Assembly: GCA_910586395.1 (NCBI GenBank)
Contig: CAJUFX010000001.1
Location: 322,733-386,732, forward strand
DNA from: an uncultured Bacteroidales bacterium
GTDB lineage: Bacteria > Bacteroidota > Bacteroidia > Bacteroidales > P3
Length of the DNA: 64,000 nucleotides
Reading direction: 5' to 3'
Position 1 is the stretch's first letter; every line of letters begins with the position of its first letter. The notes below the pieces were generated by a model. That model saw only the letters and a list, made by a program, of their open reading frames with translations, was not told where the DNA came from and searched no databases. The translations under genes and the position numbers were made by a program. Shown here piece by piece: positions 1-9,481 of this stretch.

Positions 1-1014
1 ACGGTCGGCCAAAACATAGTCGGCAAACGTAGGATAGCCCATGAGGTTGGCCTTTTCCAGACGCAGACGCAAGAGTTCGTCGATGACGGCTTCGTTGTCG
101 TTCTCGGCATCGGTGGCCTGACAGCGTTGCAAGTAAGCCTGCAACAGCATCTCGCGCAACGAGCGGTTCCCGACATACTGCAAGGCCGACATGACGCTGG
201 GGTTGTCCAGGCCGAACTGCCAGCCCTTGTTGCCGTTCTCCCTGGCGCGGTCTTTGGCCGCCTGTCGGTAATCGTCCGGCAAACCGTCGATTTCGGCTTC
301 GTCGTTCACGACCATCTTATAGGCTTCGGTCGCGGCCAGCACATGATTGCCGAACGCATGTTCCAGTTCGGCTATGCGGCCGTTGATTTCCTTGAGCCGG
401 TTGCGGTCGGCCTCGTTCAATTCGGCGCCGCAACGCACGAAACGCTTATAGGTCTCATCCAACAACCGCTGTTCCACCTCCGACAGATTCAGTTGGTCGG
501 CCTGGTTCTTTAGCCGCTTGATGCGGCGGAACAGGAACGGGTTCATATAGACCTCGTCCGAATGGGCCGTTTCGAGCCGCAAGACTTCCGGCATGATGGC
601 GCGGAGTTCGGGCGTGGAATGCGCCGATTCGATGTTCAAGAGCACGAGCAACACACGCTCGATGTCAAGCCCGCTGCGGTCGAACGCGAGCAACGTGTTC
701 TCGAACGTGGGTTCCTCGCGGTTCTGCACGATGGCCTCGATCTCGGCTTCGTGTCCGGCAATGGCTTTTTTGAGGGCCGGCAGGTAATGTTCCGGCTTGA
801 TATAATCGAAAGGCGGGGCGTTGAACGGCTGATCCGCCCACGAAAGGTCGAAAGGATTTTCCACGGTAGCGAATTTTGAGACGGCCGGCATCGTTTCCTG
901 CACGGCGATCGGGGTTTCTTCGGCGGGCAGCACCCCGTCCTGCGCCACGGCCGCGCCACTCAGGGCCGCCGTCAGCAAAGCCGGAAGGCCGAGCCTTACA
1001 ATCATGTGTTTCAT
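1..1014 (-). CDS. M3 family metallopeptidase (peptidyl-dipeptidase Dcp-like), N-terminal part
   Basis: The first 338 codons are present; the gene runs off the left edge, so the zinc-binding HEXXH region of the M3 family is not in view. The start at 1014 gives a signal peptide (MKHMIVRLGLPALLTAALSG, cleavage near AVAQ), so export to the periplasm is expected. The segment NPFDLSWADQPFNAPPFDYI followed by KPEHYLPALKKAIAGHEAEI is typical of the helical N-terminal region of Dcp/oligopeptidase A enzymes, which cleave short peptides. Family assignment is from recognition of this N-terminal pattern; the active site cannot be checked. A weak -7-like TATCTTTA lies about 30 bp upstream. Its only neighbour in view is queE, which is transcribed towards it. 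Confidence 0.85.
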   Translation of the reverse strand, partial: MKHMIVRLGLPALLTAALSGAAVAQDGVLPAEETPIAVQETMPAVSKFATVENPFDLSWADQPFNAPPFDYIKPEHYLPALKKAIAGHEAEIEAIVQNREEPTFENTLLAFDRSGLDIERVLLVLLNIESAHSTPELRAIMPEVLRLETAHSDEVYMNPFLFRRIKRLKNQADQLNLSEVEQRLLDETYKRFVRCGAELNEADRNRLKEINGRIAELEHAFGNHVLAATEAYKMVVNDEAEIDGLPDDYRQAAKDRARENGNKGWQFGLDNPSVMSALQYVGNRSLREMLLQAYLQRCQATDAENDNEAVIDELLRLRLEKANLMGYPTFADYVLADR

Positions 1015-1249
1015 ATCGGTGTTTAATATTTCCAAGCGTTAAAGATACGCTTTTTTTTCGACATACAACGCCTCACGTGCCGGATAGACGAACGCCATCG
1101 CCAAACATCCGCTTGCCTCCACGCGCGCGACGCTCCCTAAATCCGGTGCAAGGCGCATGCAAAGGGAAAACAACGTTCACACGTTGCCGAGCCGTAGCCC
1201 GAATTCCACACAAAGTGTGCAAGTCGGCTTCCTGAAGCAGGCAAGACAC

Positions 1250-1888
1250 TTACCGAATATTCAGAAACTTATGGGTTTGGAGGGAAAGCCGCCATTGCGG
1301 ATGGCGCAGGATATAATCGATGACGGCGCGTTGCATCGCGCCGGCCTGCCCCCATTCGCATTGCAGGAACTGCAACACGCGGCCGGCCTCAAAAAAACGG
1401 GCGCAGGTTTCGGCAAAAGCGAAGTCGGCCTCCGCGGCCACCACCACTTTCATCTCGTTGGCCGCGCGGCTGAAAGCCGCCTGCAGCGGGGCGCCGTGTT
1501 TGGGCGAGACGCAAATCCAGTCCCAACGGCCGCTGAGCGGCTGCGAGCCGGATGTTTCAAGCCAGCAGGCCAACCCCGCCGCATGAAGCGCCTCGCACAA
1601 AGCGTCCAGATCGTGCATCAGCGGCTCGCCGCCCGTGACGACCGCCGCCGGCGCCCCGCTGCGCGCCGCCCGGTCCGCCAACGCACGGGCCGATACCCGC
1701 GGAAAGCCCGCCGCCGACCACGTGTTCTTGCTGTCGCAGAAGTCACAGCGGACCGGGCAGCCGGCCAACCGGATGAAATAAGCCGGCATGCCGCTGTGGA
1801 AGCCTTCTCCCTGCAAGGAGTAAAAATCCTCCACCAACGGATACAGGCCCGATTCGGCCGGTTCAACCGCCTCCCCCTTATTCGCCAT
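1250..1888 (-). CDS. queE: 7-carboxy-7-deazaguanine synthase (radical SAM)
   Basis: A 212-residue protein converting 6-carboxytetrahydropterin to 7-carboxy-7-deazaguanine in the queuosine/preQ0 pathway. The radical-SAM cluster motif CxxxCxxC is visible as CPVRCDFC (Cys44, Cys48, Cys51), preceded by FYSLQGEGFHSG, a hallmark of QueE. Length matches the family. The reading frame stays open far upstream, but the ATG at 1888 (MANKGEAVEP) fits the family N-terminus and overlaps the upstream DUF5723 gene by 11 bp, suggesting translational coupling. No other queuosine gene is visible here, so the pathway must be completed elsewhere. Confidence 0.93.
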   Translation of the reverse strand: MANKGEAVEPAESGLYPLVEDFYSLQGEGFHSGMPAYFIRLAGCPVRCDFCDSKNTWSAAGFPRVSARALADRAARSGAPAAVVTGGEPLMHDLDALCEALHAAGLACWLETSGSQPLSGRWDWICVSPKHGAPLQAAFSRAANEMKVVVAAEADFAFAETCARFFEAGRVLQFLQCEWGQAGAMQRAVIDYILRHPQWRLSLQTHKFLNIR

Positions 1889-3692
1889 CGGTTTCAACCT
1901 CCCCGTCCGTGCTTTCCGTATCCGTCGTTTCCACCGCCTGTCCCGCGCCGGCCGTTCCTGCTTCTTCCGCGCCGGTCGTGACAGGACTTCCCGCCGCACC
2001 CGTCGTCGGAACCCCCGTCGTGGCGGAAGCCGGCCCGGTCGCTCCAGCCGCGGAGCCGGTCGGTTCATCCGGCGAGACCACATAGCCGTAAGCCCCGTCC
2101 CCGTCCATCGAACCCACAACCGGCGTCGTCCCCTGCACCGTATCCGACGGCGCTTCCGCGTCCTCCGGTTCATCCGCTTCATCCGCTTCGTAACGCTCCA
2201 AGTCGCGGCGGCCGCGCTTGGGGCCCGCCTCCTCGGGATACCACAGCACGTCTTCGGAATAAAGGCCGTTCTCTATGAGCCAGGCTTCGTACGTGCCGCC
2301 CCGTTCCGGCGTCAGCACGTTGTTGCCGATCGGGATGCTGAGCCCGAACATGAACTGCGCGTTGATTTGCCGCGCAGGCATCGGGACTTTGACACCATCC
2401 AGATTGATACGGTCATAGACCACGGGCGTATAGTCGCTCGCGAAAAAGAAGTTCAAGCCCCATTTGGGCGTGATGTTCAAGGCCCAGCCGATGCTCTGCC
2501 GCGTTTTGAGGAAAGAGTAGCTGACCGAGAGCGACAGCCAGTGCAGCAGCTTCATGTTTACCGAAGCCGTCAGTTCGGTCGTCACATGGTTCCAGTTCAG
2601 GTACGTGCTCGACAACAGGCCGACGCTGAACATATCGAGATAAAAATCGTATTCCACGCCCGCGTTCATACGCGCGAACAACGCGCGGCAATACCCTTTG
2701 GACGGCACTTCGGCTTCCAGACCGAAATCCGCATTGAAATTCATCTCGCCGTTGCCGTCCGTCTTCAAGTCCATGCCTTCGTAAACGATATCGCCGTTCA
2801 TGGCCAGTTCCGCGCCCGTCTGCTTCCTGTAAGCGATGAAGCCCAGATCCGTCAAGGCAAACGAAAAACGCAGGCCATGCACATAATTCGGACGGTATTC
2901 GAAACCGAGGTCGAACGCGATGCCGTAGCCCGCGTCTTTCCCGAAATGGCCGATTCCGAAGCCGCTGATGCTGTCGCCGGCCAAGGTCGGCTGCAAAATC
3001 CCGTGCATCTGCCCGGAGCCGTTCGTATGGGCCTTCCATACGTCGCCGCTCAACAGCAAATCCGTCCGCGGCAGATTGACCGAAAGGTCAACGGCCGAAT
3101 ACAGGAATTTGAACTTGCCGCCCACATGCCATTCCGGCGTCACGGCGCGGGCATGTCCCAAGGCCAACGACGCCCAGGCCTGCGCGTTGCCCCCGATGTT
3201 TTTCAAATGGTATTCGGTCGGGTCGCCCGTCATGCCGCGCTTGAGGAACTCAAACGCCTCGTAAGGCAGGTGCACATCGCCGTGCACATGCGCCGAAATA
3301 TCCACCGACCAAAACGACGTGCCTTGATACCACCCCCACGACAACAGGCTCACGTCGGCGTTCACATTCAGATGGTTGTTCTTGCGGAAGGGTTTAAGCG
3401 CTTCGTCGGCCGGAACGTCCGGATGCAGGAACGTGCCGAGCTTGCCGTTTTCGAGCGGATACAACAGCGAGCCAAGCCCCAAGTTACCCTGCACGCCGAC
3501 ATTGATCATGCCCGCGCCCGGAAAATTGAAATAGCCGAATTGCGGCAGCAAAGCCGGATTGAGCCAATGCCGCTGGTTGTATCCCGGCAGAAAATATTCG
3601 GTCATGGCCGGCCCCTGCGCCTTGACGGAAGCGCAACATAACAAAAGGCCGAAAACGGCGGTCAAACCGCCTTTTACATGTATGTTTTTCAT
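1878..3692 (-). CDS. DUF5723-like outer-membrane barrel protein
   Basis: 604 residues. The signal peptide (about residues 1-26, ending SVKAQ) is followed by an N-terminal pattern LNPALLPQFGYFNFPG and glycine/aromatic-rich alternating strands, as in DUF5723 proteins of Bacteroidota, which are predicted outer-membrane beta-barrels of unknown function. The last 100 or so residues are low-complexity Ala/Thr/Glu/Asp, an unusual acidic tail after the barrel. It lies 21 bp downstream of a lipoprotein gene and overlaps queE, so the three are probably co-transcribed. The DUF assignment is by pattern recognition and a profile search would settle it. Confidence 0.7.
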   Translation of the reverse strand: MKNIHVKGGLTAVFGLLLCCASVKAQGPAMTEYFLPGYNQRHWLNPALLPQFGYFNFPGAGMINVGVQGNLGLGSLLYPLENGKLGTFLHPDVPADEALKPFRKNNHLNVNADVSLLSWGWYQGTSFWSVDISAHVHGDVHLPYEAFEFLKRGMTGDPTEYHLKNIGGNAQAWASLALGHARAVTPEWHVGGKFKFLYSAVDLSVNLPRTDLLLSGDVWKAHTNGSGQMHGILQPTLAGDSISGFGIGHFGKDAGYGIAFDLGFEYRPNYVHGLRFSFALTDLGFIAYRKQTGAELAMNGDIVYEGMDLKTDGNGEMNFNADFGLEAEVPSKGYCRALFARMNAGVEYDFYLDMFSVGLLSSTYLNWNHVTTELTASVNMKLLHWLSLSVSYSFLKTRQSIGWALNITPKWGLNFFFASDYTPVVYDRINLDGVKVPMPARQINAQFMFGLSIPIGNNVLTPERGGTYEAWLIENGLYSEDVLWYPEEAGPKRGRRDLERYEADEADEPEDAEAPSDTVQGTTPVVGSMDGDGAYGYVVSPDEPTGSAAGATGPASATTGVPTTGAAGSPVTTGAEEAGTAGAGQAVETTDTESTDGEVETDGE

Positions 3693-3713
3693 TTCTATCG
3701 TCTCCTTTCCGCT

Positions 3714-5486
3714 TTATCTGCCGCTCTCCGGCGTCTGCGATTCATCCGCTCCGGCACCCAATGCCCCCAAATCGACCGTGATGCCGCCCGGCACTTCGGC
3801 CTGCAAGACGGCGCGCACCCACGAGGTCGCCTTGACCGGCACGCCGGCATTGCCCGTACCCGTCGTCATCGTAAACCGCAAGGCCAACGCCTTGACCGGA
3901 CGCGTATCGGAAGCACCGGTCCGGTCGCCCAATGTAAGCGCCAACGGGGTGGACACCGCCTCGCCGGCAGGCGTACCGCCCCGGATGACCTGAGGTTCGG
4001 TTTCCATCGGCACTTCCCCGCCTTGATCATCCAAAGCCACGACGCTCAACGTCAAATCCATCGGCAGACTGTTCTGCACCGTTCCACCGAGCCGCAAAAC
4101 ATTTTTAGAAAGGATTTCATTGACCAGATTCGGCAAACCGTCTATCGTATCGCCGAAACTCAGATGCAAATCCTCGCCGAAAGCCATCGGCACGATAAAG
4201 TCGTAATTAACCGCGGCCGCATAGTCGGCCCCGAAGTCATACACCATTTCCGCCGCTTGGCCGGCGCGGGTCTCCACCCAGATCCGCAACGCATCCGGAA
4301 TACGGTACAAAACCGACGCGAGGCCGCAAGCGACGAATTCATGGCCGTCCGGCAGAACCGCCGGCCGTTCGTCGGCCAAATAAAACCGGACCGTATCCGT
4401 TTCGGCATCCGGCCGCTCCGGCAGGTTCAAACGCGCTTTCGCCGCCTTTTCGGTATCGGCCGTACCGCCGAAAACCGGCGTCACCGTCAGTTCGTTTTCC
4501 AAAGCGATCCCCAGATTCGTCGGTATCGACAGCAACAGATAGGGGGCGGAAAAATCAAAAACCGTCCCGTCTTCCGTCAGCATATCCGGCAAATCGCCGA
4601 AGGTCACGGTTTCCTCTATCGGATCGACGGCCGGCTCAAACAATCCCTCGAAACGTCTCGGATGCAGCGTCTCCACGGTGTAATGCGCCTCCAAATCCAC
4701 CTTTCTGCCATCCCAGGCCGCCAGTTGCGCGGGATCGTCCGAACGGAGGTCCACTCGGCCCTCATAACGCATTTCGCCCGCTATGTCCATACGGCCGTCC
4801 GCTATGGCGAACCGCGAGAAGTCGAAACCGTCCAACGATACCGTCTGCGTCAGTTTGCCGCCGTCAAGCGGCGCACGCACACGCAATTGACCGTTTTCCA
4901 AAACCGCCGGTTCGGCCGGCCGCACATAGTCCGGCAAATCCACAAGCACATCCAACGCCATGCTGACCTCCGGATGTTGCGCCAGTGCCGGTACCTCGAA
5001 CGTAAAGACCAACTCGGCGCCGGCCGCCAACGCGACGTAATCGATACGCTTGACCTCGGCCGGCACATCCTCCAGACCGGTCGAAACCGGCAGGGCGTCG
5101 GCCACGGGGGCCGTCAAACCGGCCGCTTTCGCCTCCGCTTCAGCCGCAAACGTCAGCGCGCAAACGGACGCGCCCGCAAAATCCGGCAACGTCAGCCGCT
5201 GCGCCTCCACCTCCGGCACGTCCACGCCGAACCCGCCGTCCTGACGGATCGCCAGCGTGCCGTCCGCCAATTCTTTCAAAAAAGAGGTCGCCCCATCGCC
5301 GGCTTCATCCAACAACGTCCGCGCGTAAATCGTATCGGTCGCGCCCAGCGGCAAAGCCAAACTGTCACCGCCCACGTTGACGGTCAAATCGATATCGTCC
5401 GCAACATATTCTTTCTGAACACAGGACACGGAAAAGAAACCCCACAACAGACACAGGCTTCCCCCCAACCATGCAGATCGTTTCAT
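3714..5486 (-). CDS. Large uncharacterised lipoprotein
   Basis: 590 residues from the ATG at 5486, chosen because MKRSAWLGGSLCLLWGFFSV followed by SC forms a lipoprotein signal with a lipobox cysteine near residue 22. The ORF extends 19 codons further upstream, but that would put a hydrophobic stretch before the signal. The mature protein is rich in beta-strand-like segments and acidic residues and I recognise no domain. Its position directly before the DUF5723 barrel gene (21-bp gap) suggests a lipoprotein/barrel partnership at the outer membrane; that is inference. A terminator for the upstream rplS operon separates it from the translation genes. Confidence 0.7.
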   Translation of the reverse strand: MKRSAWLGGSLCLLWGFFSVSCVQKEYVADDIDLTVNVGGDSLALPLGATDTIYARTLLDEAGDGATSFLKELADGTLAIRQDGGFGVDVPEVEAQRLTLPDFAGASVCALTFAAEAEAKAAGLTAPVADALPVSTGLEDVPAEVKRIDYVALAAGAELVFTFEVPALAQHPEVSMALDVLVDLPDYVRPAEPAVLENGQLRVRAPLDGGKLTQTVSLDGFDFSRFAIADGRMDIAGEMRYEGRVDLRSDDPAQLAAWDGRKVDLEAHYTVETLHPRRFEGLFEPAVDPIEETVTFGDLPDMLTEDGTVFDFSAPYLLLSIPTNLGIALENELTVTPVFGGTADTEKAAKARLNLPERPDAETDTVRFYLADERPAVLPDGHEFVACGLASVLYRIPDALRIWVETRAGQAAEMVYDFGADYAAAVNYDFIVPMAFGEDLHLSFGDTIDGLPNLVNEILSKNVLRLGGTVQNSLPMDLTLSVVALDDQGGEVPMETEPQVIRGGTPAGEAVSTPLALTLGDRTGASDTRPVKALALRFTMTTGTGNAGVPVKATSWVRAVLQAEVPGGITVDLGALGAGADESQTPESGR

Positions 5487-5519
5487 AACCAATCGAATCA
5501 ATGAAATATTTGAAAAAAT

Positions 5520-5574
5520 AAAAAGCCCAAAAACAAAAGACACCGCCGGTCCCCATTCGGAAACCGACAGTGTC
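5520..5574 (-). terminator. Rho-independent terminator of the thrS-rplS operon
   Basis: On the minus strand a 12-bp stem (5563-5574 with 5539-5550, two G-U pairs) encloses a 12-nt loop and is followed by a broken T tract. It lies about 26 bp past the rplS stop. Confidence 0.8.
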
Positions 5575-5600
5575 TTCTCATGCCATGCCCGTTTATCGTT

Positions 5601-5954
5601 TTAGAAACGGCGTTCCTTGATACGGGCTCTCTTACCCGTCAAAGCGCGCAGATAGAAGATACGGGCACGACGTACGACGCCGCGTTTGTTCACTTCCACT
5701 TTTTCGATGAACGGGGAGTTGACGGGAAATATTCTCTCCACGCCGATGTTGCCCGACATCTTGCGCACGGTAAACGTCGCTGTGGTGCCGCTGCCTACAC
5801 GCTGCAGCACGACGCCTTGGAACTGCTGGATACGTTCCTTGTTACCTTCCTTTATCTTATAACTTACCGTAATGGTATCGCCGGCTTTAAAAGCGGGCAG
5901 TTCGTTGCGTTGTGTCAGAGTATCGACAAACTGCATCAATTCCGGTTTGCTCAT
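5601..5954 (-). CDS. rplS: 50S ribosomal protein L19
   Basis: 117 residues, full family length. Contains the L19 signatures [28 protein letters not shown] and the basic C-terminus [21 protein letters not shown]19 sits at the 30S-50S interface. It is the last gene of the thrS-infC-rpmI-rplT-rplS cluster, 55 bp after rplT. In many bacteria rplS is instead grouped with rpsP-rimM-trmD, so its place at the end of this cluster is a lineage feature. Confidence 0.97.
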   Translation of the reverse strand: MSKPELMQFVDTLTQRNELPAFKAGDTITVSYKIKEGNKERIQQFQGVVLQRVGSGTTATFTVRKMSGNIGVERIFPVNSPFIEKVEVNKRGVVRRARIFYLRALTGKRARIKERRF

Positions 5955-6009
5955 AATTGCTTATTCCTTTTATAAAATTAACTAATCCGTATTTAGACCG
6001 GGGTCAACG

Positions 6010-6354
6010 CTATTTAACGCTATCGACCACCGCCTTGAAAGCTTCGGGGTGGTTCATGGCCAAATCGGCCAAGACCTTGCGGTTCAAATCTATGTTCTTG
6101 CCGTGCAATTTGCCCATGAAAGCGGAATACGACATGCCGTAAGGGCGCACGCCGGCGTTGATACGTACAATCCACAAATTGCGGAAACTTCTCTTTTTGG
6201 CCTTGCGGTCGCGGTAGGCGTACTGCAAACCTTTTTCCAAAGAGTTCTTGGCGACGGTCCAAACGTTTTTTCTCCGTCCGAATTGGCCCTTGGTCAATTT
6301 CAGGGCCTTTTTTCTGCGGGCCCGAGCGGCCACTACATTTACTGATCTAGGCAT
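6010..6354 (-). CDS. rplT: 50S ribosomal protein L20
   Basis: 114 residues, complete. The N-terminus [20 protein letters not shown] and the internal pattern [20 protein letters not shown] with RIRINAG-like [10 protein letters not shown] are diagnostic for L20, an early 23S rRNA assembly protein. In several bacteria L20 represses its own operon by binding a leader RNA. The 118-bp gap before it (6355-6472) is the largest in the cluster, but I could not establish an L20-binding structure there. Confidence 0.97.
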   Translation of the reverse strand: MPRSVNVVAARARRKKALKLTKGQFGRRKNVWTVAKNSLEKGLQYAYRDRKAKKRSFRNLWIVRINAGVRPYGMSYSAFMGKLHGKNIDLNRKVLADLAMNHPEAFKAVVDSVK

Positions 6355-6472
6355 TTTTTAATGTTTTTTGTTTGAGCGCCTCGTTTCACGGAGGACTTGC
6401 TGCTGCAAACAAGGTTCATAAATAATGTTTTTACCCTTGCGGGATTTTCGATGTTTGGTTTTGGGATTCGGC

Positions 6473-6667
6473 TTAGAGCGCGAGCATGTCCTTTACCGCT
6501 TTCACATTCGCGTTATCGACGATGGCGGAATACGTCAGGTTTCTTTTCCGCTTTTTCGTCTTCTTCGTCAGAATGTGACTTTTGTAAGCGTGCTGTCTCT
6601 TGAGCTTTCCCGTGCCGGTGAAAGAAAAACGCTTCTTCGCACTGGCTTTGCTTTTCATTTTTGGCAT
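6473..6667 (-). CDS. rpmI: 50S ribosomal protein L35
   Basis: 64 residues, typical length. [20 protein letters not shown] and [20 protein letters not shown] match L35, a small very basic large-subunit protein. It lies 30 bp downstream of infC in the conserved infC-rpmI-rplT order. Confidence 0.97.
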   Translation of the reverse strand: MPKMKSKASAKKRFSFTGTGKLKRQHAYKSHILTKKTKKRKRNLTYSAIVDNANVKAVKDMLAL

Positions 6668-6697
6668 TGCTTGTGGTTTATTATATAGTTAATGATC

Positions 6698-7255
6698 TTA
6701 CTTCTTTACCGGCGCGATGATGATGATCATGCGCTTGCCCTCCATCTTGGGCATGGCTTCGGGCTTGCCGAATTCCAGCAAGGCCTCGGCGAACTTGAGC
6801 AGCATCACCTCGCCCTGTTCCTTATACACAATCGTACGTCCTTTAAACAAGACGTCCACTTTCACTTTGGAGCCGTCTTGCAGGAAGCGTTTGGCATGGT
6901 TGAGTTTAAAATTGAAATCGTGCTCGTCGGTCTGCGGTCCCAGACGGATTTCCTTGACCACCACTTTGGCCGATTTGGCTTTCAATTCCTTTTGCTTCCG
7001 TTTCTTTTCATAAAGAAACTTCTGGTAGTCGATAATCCGACATACCGGCGGGTTGGCGTTCGGCGTAATTTCCACCAAATCCAACTCCCGCGCCTCCGCC
7101 ATCTGCAGCGCTTCCTTGATGGGTCTGATGCCGGGTTCGACATTTTCACCCACAACCCGTACCACCGGTGCCGTGATAAAACGGTTAATCCGATGTTCGG
7201 CTTCTCTCTGAACCGGTCCTCTGAACGAACGGTTATGTCTAACGGGAATAGCTAT
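6698..7255 (-). CDS. infC: Translation initiation factor IF-3, non-AUG start
   Basis: Homology to IF-3 ([40 protein letters not shown], then a C-terminal domain ending [10 protein letters not shown]) begins well upstream of the first GTG at 7165. No ATG is available. A strong Shine-Dalgarno GGAGG (7264-7268) is followed 8 nt later by ATA (7255) and 14 nt later by ATT (7249), both in frame. I use 7255 because of spacing; 7249 (AUU, the codon used by E. coli infC) is equally defensible. IF-3 discriminates against such near-cognate start codons, which gives autoregulation in E. coli. The gene lies 30 bp after thrS and 30 bp before rpmI. Length from ATA is 185 residues, from ATT 183. Confidence 0.92.
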   Translation of the reverse strand: MAIPVRHNRSFRGPVQREAEHRINRFITAPVVRVVGENVEPGIRPIKEALQMAEARELDLVEITPNANPPVCRIIDYQKFLYEKKRKQKELKAKSAKVVVKEIRLGPQTDEHDFNFKLNHAKRFLQDGSKVKVDVLFKGRTIVYKEQGEVMLLKFAEALLEFGKPEAMPKMEGKRMIIIIAPVKK

Positions 7256-7268
7256 GGCTCTGTCCTCC
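7247..7268 (-). promoter_or_regulatory. infC ribosome binding site and near-cognate start codons
   Basis: Minus-strand GGAGG at 7264-7268, then ATA at 7253-7255 and ATT at 7247-7249. This site decides the infC start and is the expected target of IF-3 autoregulation. Confidence 0.7.
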
Positions 7269-7285
7269 TTATTTAGTTTATACTA

Positions 7286-9217
7286 CTATAAATATTGTTT
7301 TACTTCTTCGTCTATGCGTTTGGCGAAATCGGCGAGCGTGAACGCCCCCAAATCGCCTTCGCCCTGCTTGCGCACCGACACCGCGTCTTCCGCCTGTTCC
7401 TTCTCGCCCACGATGAGCATATAGGGAATCTTGTTCAATTCGGCGTCGCGGATTTTCTTGCCGGTCTTCTCGCTGCGTTCATCGACGCCGCCGCGCAACC
7501 CCATGTCTTCGAGCCGGCGTTTCACACTATGGGCGTATTCGGTGTATTTATCGCTGATCGGCAACACGATGAACTGATCCGGCGTGAGCCAAAGCGGGAA
7601 CTTGCCGCCCGTATGCTCGATGAGCACGGCCACGAATCGTTCCATGGAGCCGAAAGGCGCGCGGTGAATCATGACCGGACGGTGCTTCTGGTTGTCGGCA
7701 CCGATGTACTCGAGGTCGAAACGCTCCGGCAGGTTGTAATCGACCTGAACCGTTCCCAACTGCCATTGGCGGCCGATGGCGTCGCGCACCATAAAGTCGA
7801 GTTTCGGCCCGTAGAAAGCCGCCTCGTCGTATTCCACATGCGTTTTCAGGCCTTTTTCCGCCGCCGCCTCGATGATGGCGCGTTCGGCCTTCTCCCAATT
7901 CTCGTCGCTGCCGATGTATTTGGAGTGATCGGTCTGGTGACGCAACGAAATCTGAGCCGTAAAATTCTCGAAATTCAGCGTTTTGAAAATCAAAAGGATG
8001 ATATCGATCACCGATTTGAATTCGTCTTTCAACTGGTCGGGCGTGCAGAAAATGTGCGCGTCGTCTTGGGTAAAACCGCGCACCCGCGTCAGCCCGTGCA
8101 ATTCGCCGCTCTGTTCGTAGCGATAGACCGTGCCGAATTCGGCGAAACGCAACGGCAAATCCTTGTACGAACGCGGTTCGGAGCGATAAATCTCGCAGTG
8201 GTGCGGGCAGTTCATCGGTTTGAGGAAGAACGCCTCCCCCTCGATGGGCGTCGTAATCGGCCGGAACGAATCCTTGCCGTATTTATCGTAGTGCCCCGAC
8301 GTTTTGTAGAGATCGACGTGGCCGATATGCGGACACATGACCTGCTGATAGCCGGCCTGCCGCTGCACGTTCTTCAAAAAAGCCTCCAGACGTTCGCGCA
8401 AAGCCGTCCCCTTGGGCAGCCAAATCGGCAACCCCACCCCGACCTTATTCGAGAACATAAAGAGTTTCAAATCCTTGCCGATCTTGCGGTGGTCGCGGCG
8501 TTTGGCTTCTTCCAAAAACGCCAGATACTCGGTCAGTTCCTTCTGTTTGGGAAACGAAATGCCATAGACGCGCGTGAGTTGCTTGCGCTTCTCGTCGCCG
8601 CGCCAATAGGCACCGGCCAAACTCATGAGTTTGAACGCCTTGATCAGGCCGGTATTGGGGATATGCGGGCCGCGACAGAGGTCGGTAAACGTGCCGGTCT
8701 CGTAGAACGTGATGCCGCCGTCGGGCAAATCCTCGATCAACTCGCACTTGTATTCGTCGCCTTTTTGCTTGAAATAAGCCATGGCGTCGGCCTTGGCGAC
8801 ATCCTTGCGCGCAAACGTCTGTTTTTCGGCGGCTAACTTCAATATCCGTTCCTCGATTTTCGGGAAATCGTCGGACGAGATATTGTAGTCCATGAAATCT
8901 ATGTCGTAATAGAAACCGTTCTCGATATGCGGGCCTATCCCGAACTTGACGCCGGGGTACAACTGTTCGATAGCCTCGGCCATCAAGTGGGCCGAAGAAT
9001 GCCAAAAGGCCGCTTTGCCTTCGGCATCGTTCCACGTAAGCAGGGTCAGGGTAGCGTCTTCCGTTATGGGGCGCGTGGCGTCCCAGACCTGGTCGTTCAC
9101 TTTCGCGGCCAAGACATTGCGCGCCAAGCCTTCGCTGATGCTCTGCGCCACTTCCAAGGCCGTTGTCCCCGGAGCATACTGCTTCACGGAACCATCCGGT
9201 AAAGTTATGTTAATCAT
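7286..9217 (-). CDS. thrS: Threonyl-tRNA synthetase
   Basis: 643 residues, usual length for the class II enzyme that charges tRNA-Thr. Order: TGS domain ([20 protein letters not shown]), second additional/editing domain ([20 protein letters not shown] with HSSAH), catalytic core with [20 protein letters not shown] and the zinc-ligand motif MNCPHHC, then the anticodon-binding domain. The ATG at 9217 matches the family start. It is the first gene of the operon; a near-perfect promoter lies 40-70 bp upstream. The predicted leader is only about 30 nt, with no T-box, as expected outside Firmicutes. Confidence 0.97.
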   Translation of the reverse strand: MINITLPDGSVKQYAPGTTALEVAQSISEGLARNVLAAKVNDQVWDATRPITEDATLTLLTWNDAEGKAAFWHSSAHLMAEAIEQLYPGVKFGIGPHIENGFYYDIDFMDYNISSDDFPKIEERILKLAAEKQTFARKDVAKADAMAYFKQKGDEYKCELIEDLPDGGITFYETGTFTDLCRGPHIPNTGLIKAFKLMSLAGAYWRGDEKRKQLTRVYGISFPKQKELTEYLAFLEEAKRRDHRKIGKDLKLFMFSNKVGVGLPIWLPKGTALRERLEAFLKNVQRQAGYQQVMCPHIGHVDLYKTSGHYDKYGKDSFRPITTPIEGEAFFLKPMNCPHHCEIYRSEPRSYKDLPLRFAEFGTVYRYEQSGELHGLTRVRGFTQDDAHIFCTPDQLKDEFKSVIDIILLIFKTLNFENFTAQISLRHQTDHSKYIGSDENWEKAERAIIEAAAEKGLKTHVEYDEAAFYGPKLDFMVRDAIGRQWQLGTVQVDYNLPERFDLEYIGADNQKHRPVMIHRAPFGSMERFVAVLIEHTGGKFPLWLTPDQFIVLPISDKYTEYAHSVKRRLEDMGLRGGVDERSEKTGKKIRDAELNKIPYMLIVGEKEQAEDAVSVRKQGEGDLGAFTLADFAKRIDEEVKQYL

Positions 9218-9256
9218 AGGCTTACAAAAGGCCTTTTCAGACCATTAAAAAGTGCG

Positions 9257-9288
9257 CAAAGTTAATCAAAAAAAAGTAAAATTCCAAA
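9257..9288 (-). promoter_or_regulatory. Promoter of the thrS operon
   Basis: Minus-strand -7 element TAACTTTG (9257-9264) and -33 element TTTG (9285-9288) with a 20-bp spacer, matching the Bacteroidota sigma consensus. Confidence 0.8.
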
Positions 9289-9292
9289 AGGT

Positions 9293-9322
9293 TTTGAAAA
9301 TCATTTATTTTTACTACCTTTG
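9293..9322 (+). promoter_or_regulatory. Promoter of the 9482 barrel gene, divergent from thrS
   Basis: Plus-strand -33 TTTG (9293-9296) and -7 TACCTTTG (9315-9322), spacer 18 bp. Its -33 box lies only 4 bp from that of the thrS promoter, so the two are back to back. Confidence 0.75.
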
Positions 9323-9334
9323 CACGTTCGTGCC

Positions 9335-9394
9335 GAGGTAGGATGCGGTTCGGATGTGCCAATCCCAAACCTGCGGTTTGGCTTGTCACACCTC
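9335..9394 (+). promoter_or_regulatory. Structured 5' leader hairpin
   Basis: Inside a leader of about 155 nt before the 9482 gene, an interrupted hairpin can be drawn: GAGG (9335-9338) with CCTC (9391-9394), TGTG (9355-9358) with CACA (9387-9390), CAA (9360-9362) with TTG (9383-9385), and CCAAACC (9365-9371) with GGTTTGG (9375-9381) around a TGC loop. A long stable hairpin in a leader suggests regulation or mRNA stabilisation. I could not match it to a known riboswitch. Confidence 0.45.
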
Positions 9395-9481
9395 TCACCT
9401 TTCACTGCCTCTGCCACTGACGCCGCCATTACGATGATGGATGTATCCGGAATGGTACGGCCAGTACTAGGAAGATTTTTT

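Noticed and set aside
1182-1236. Small hairpins (CACACAAAGTGTG, GCTTCCTGAAGC) downstream of queE
   Set aside because: Short stems without a T tract on the minus strand; not convincing as a terminator.
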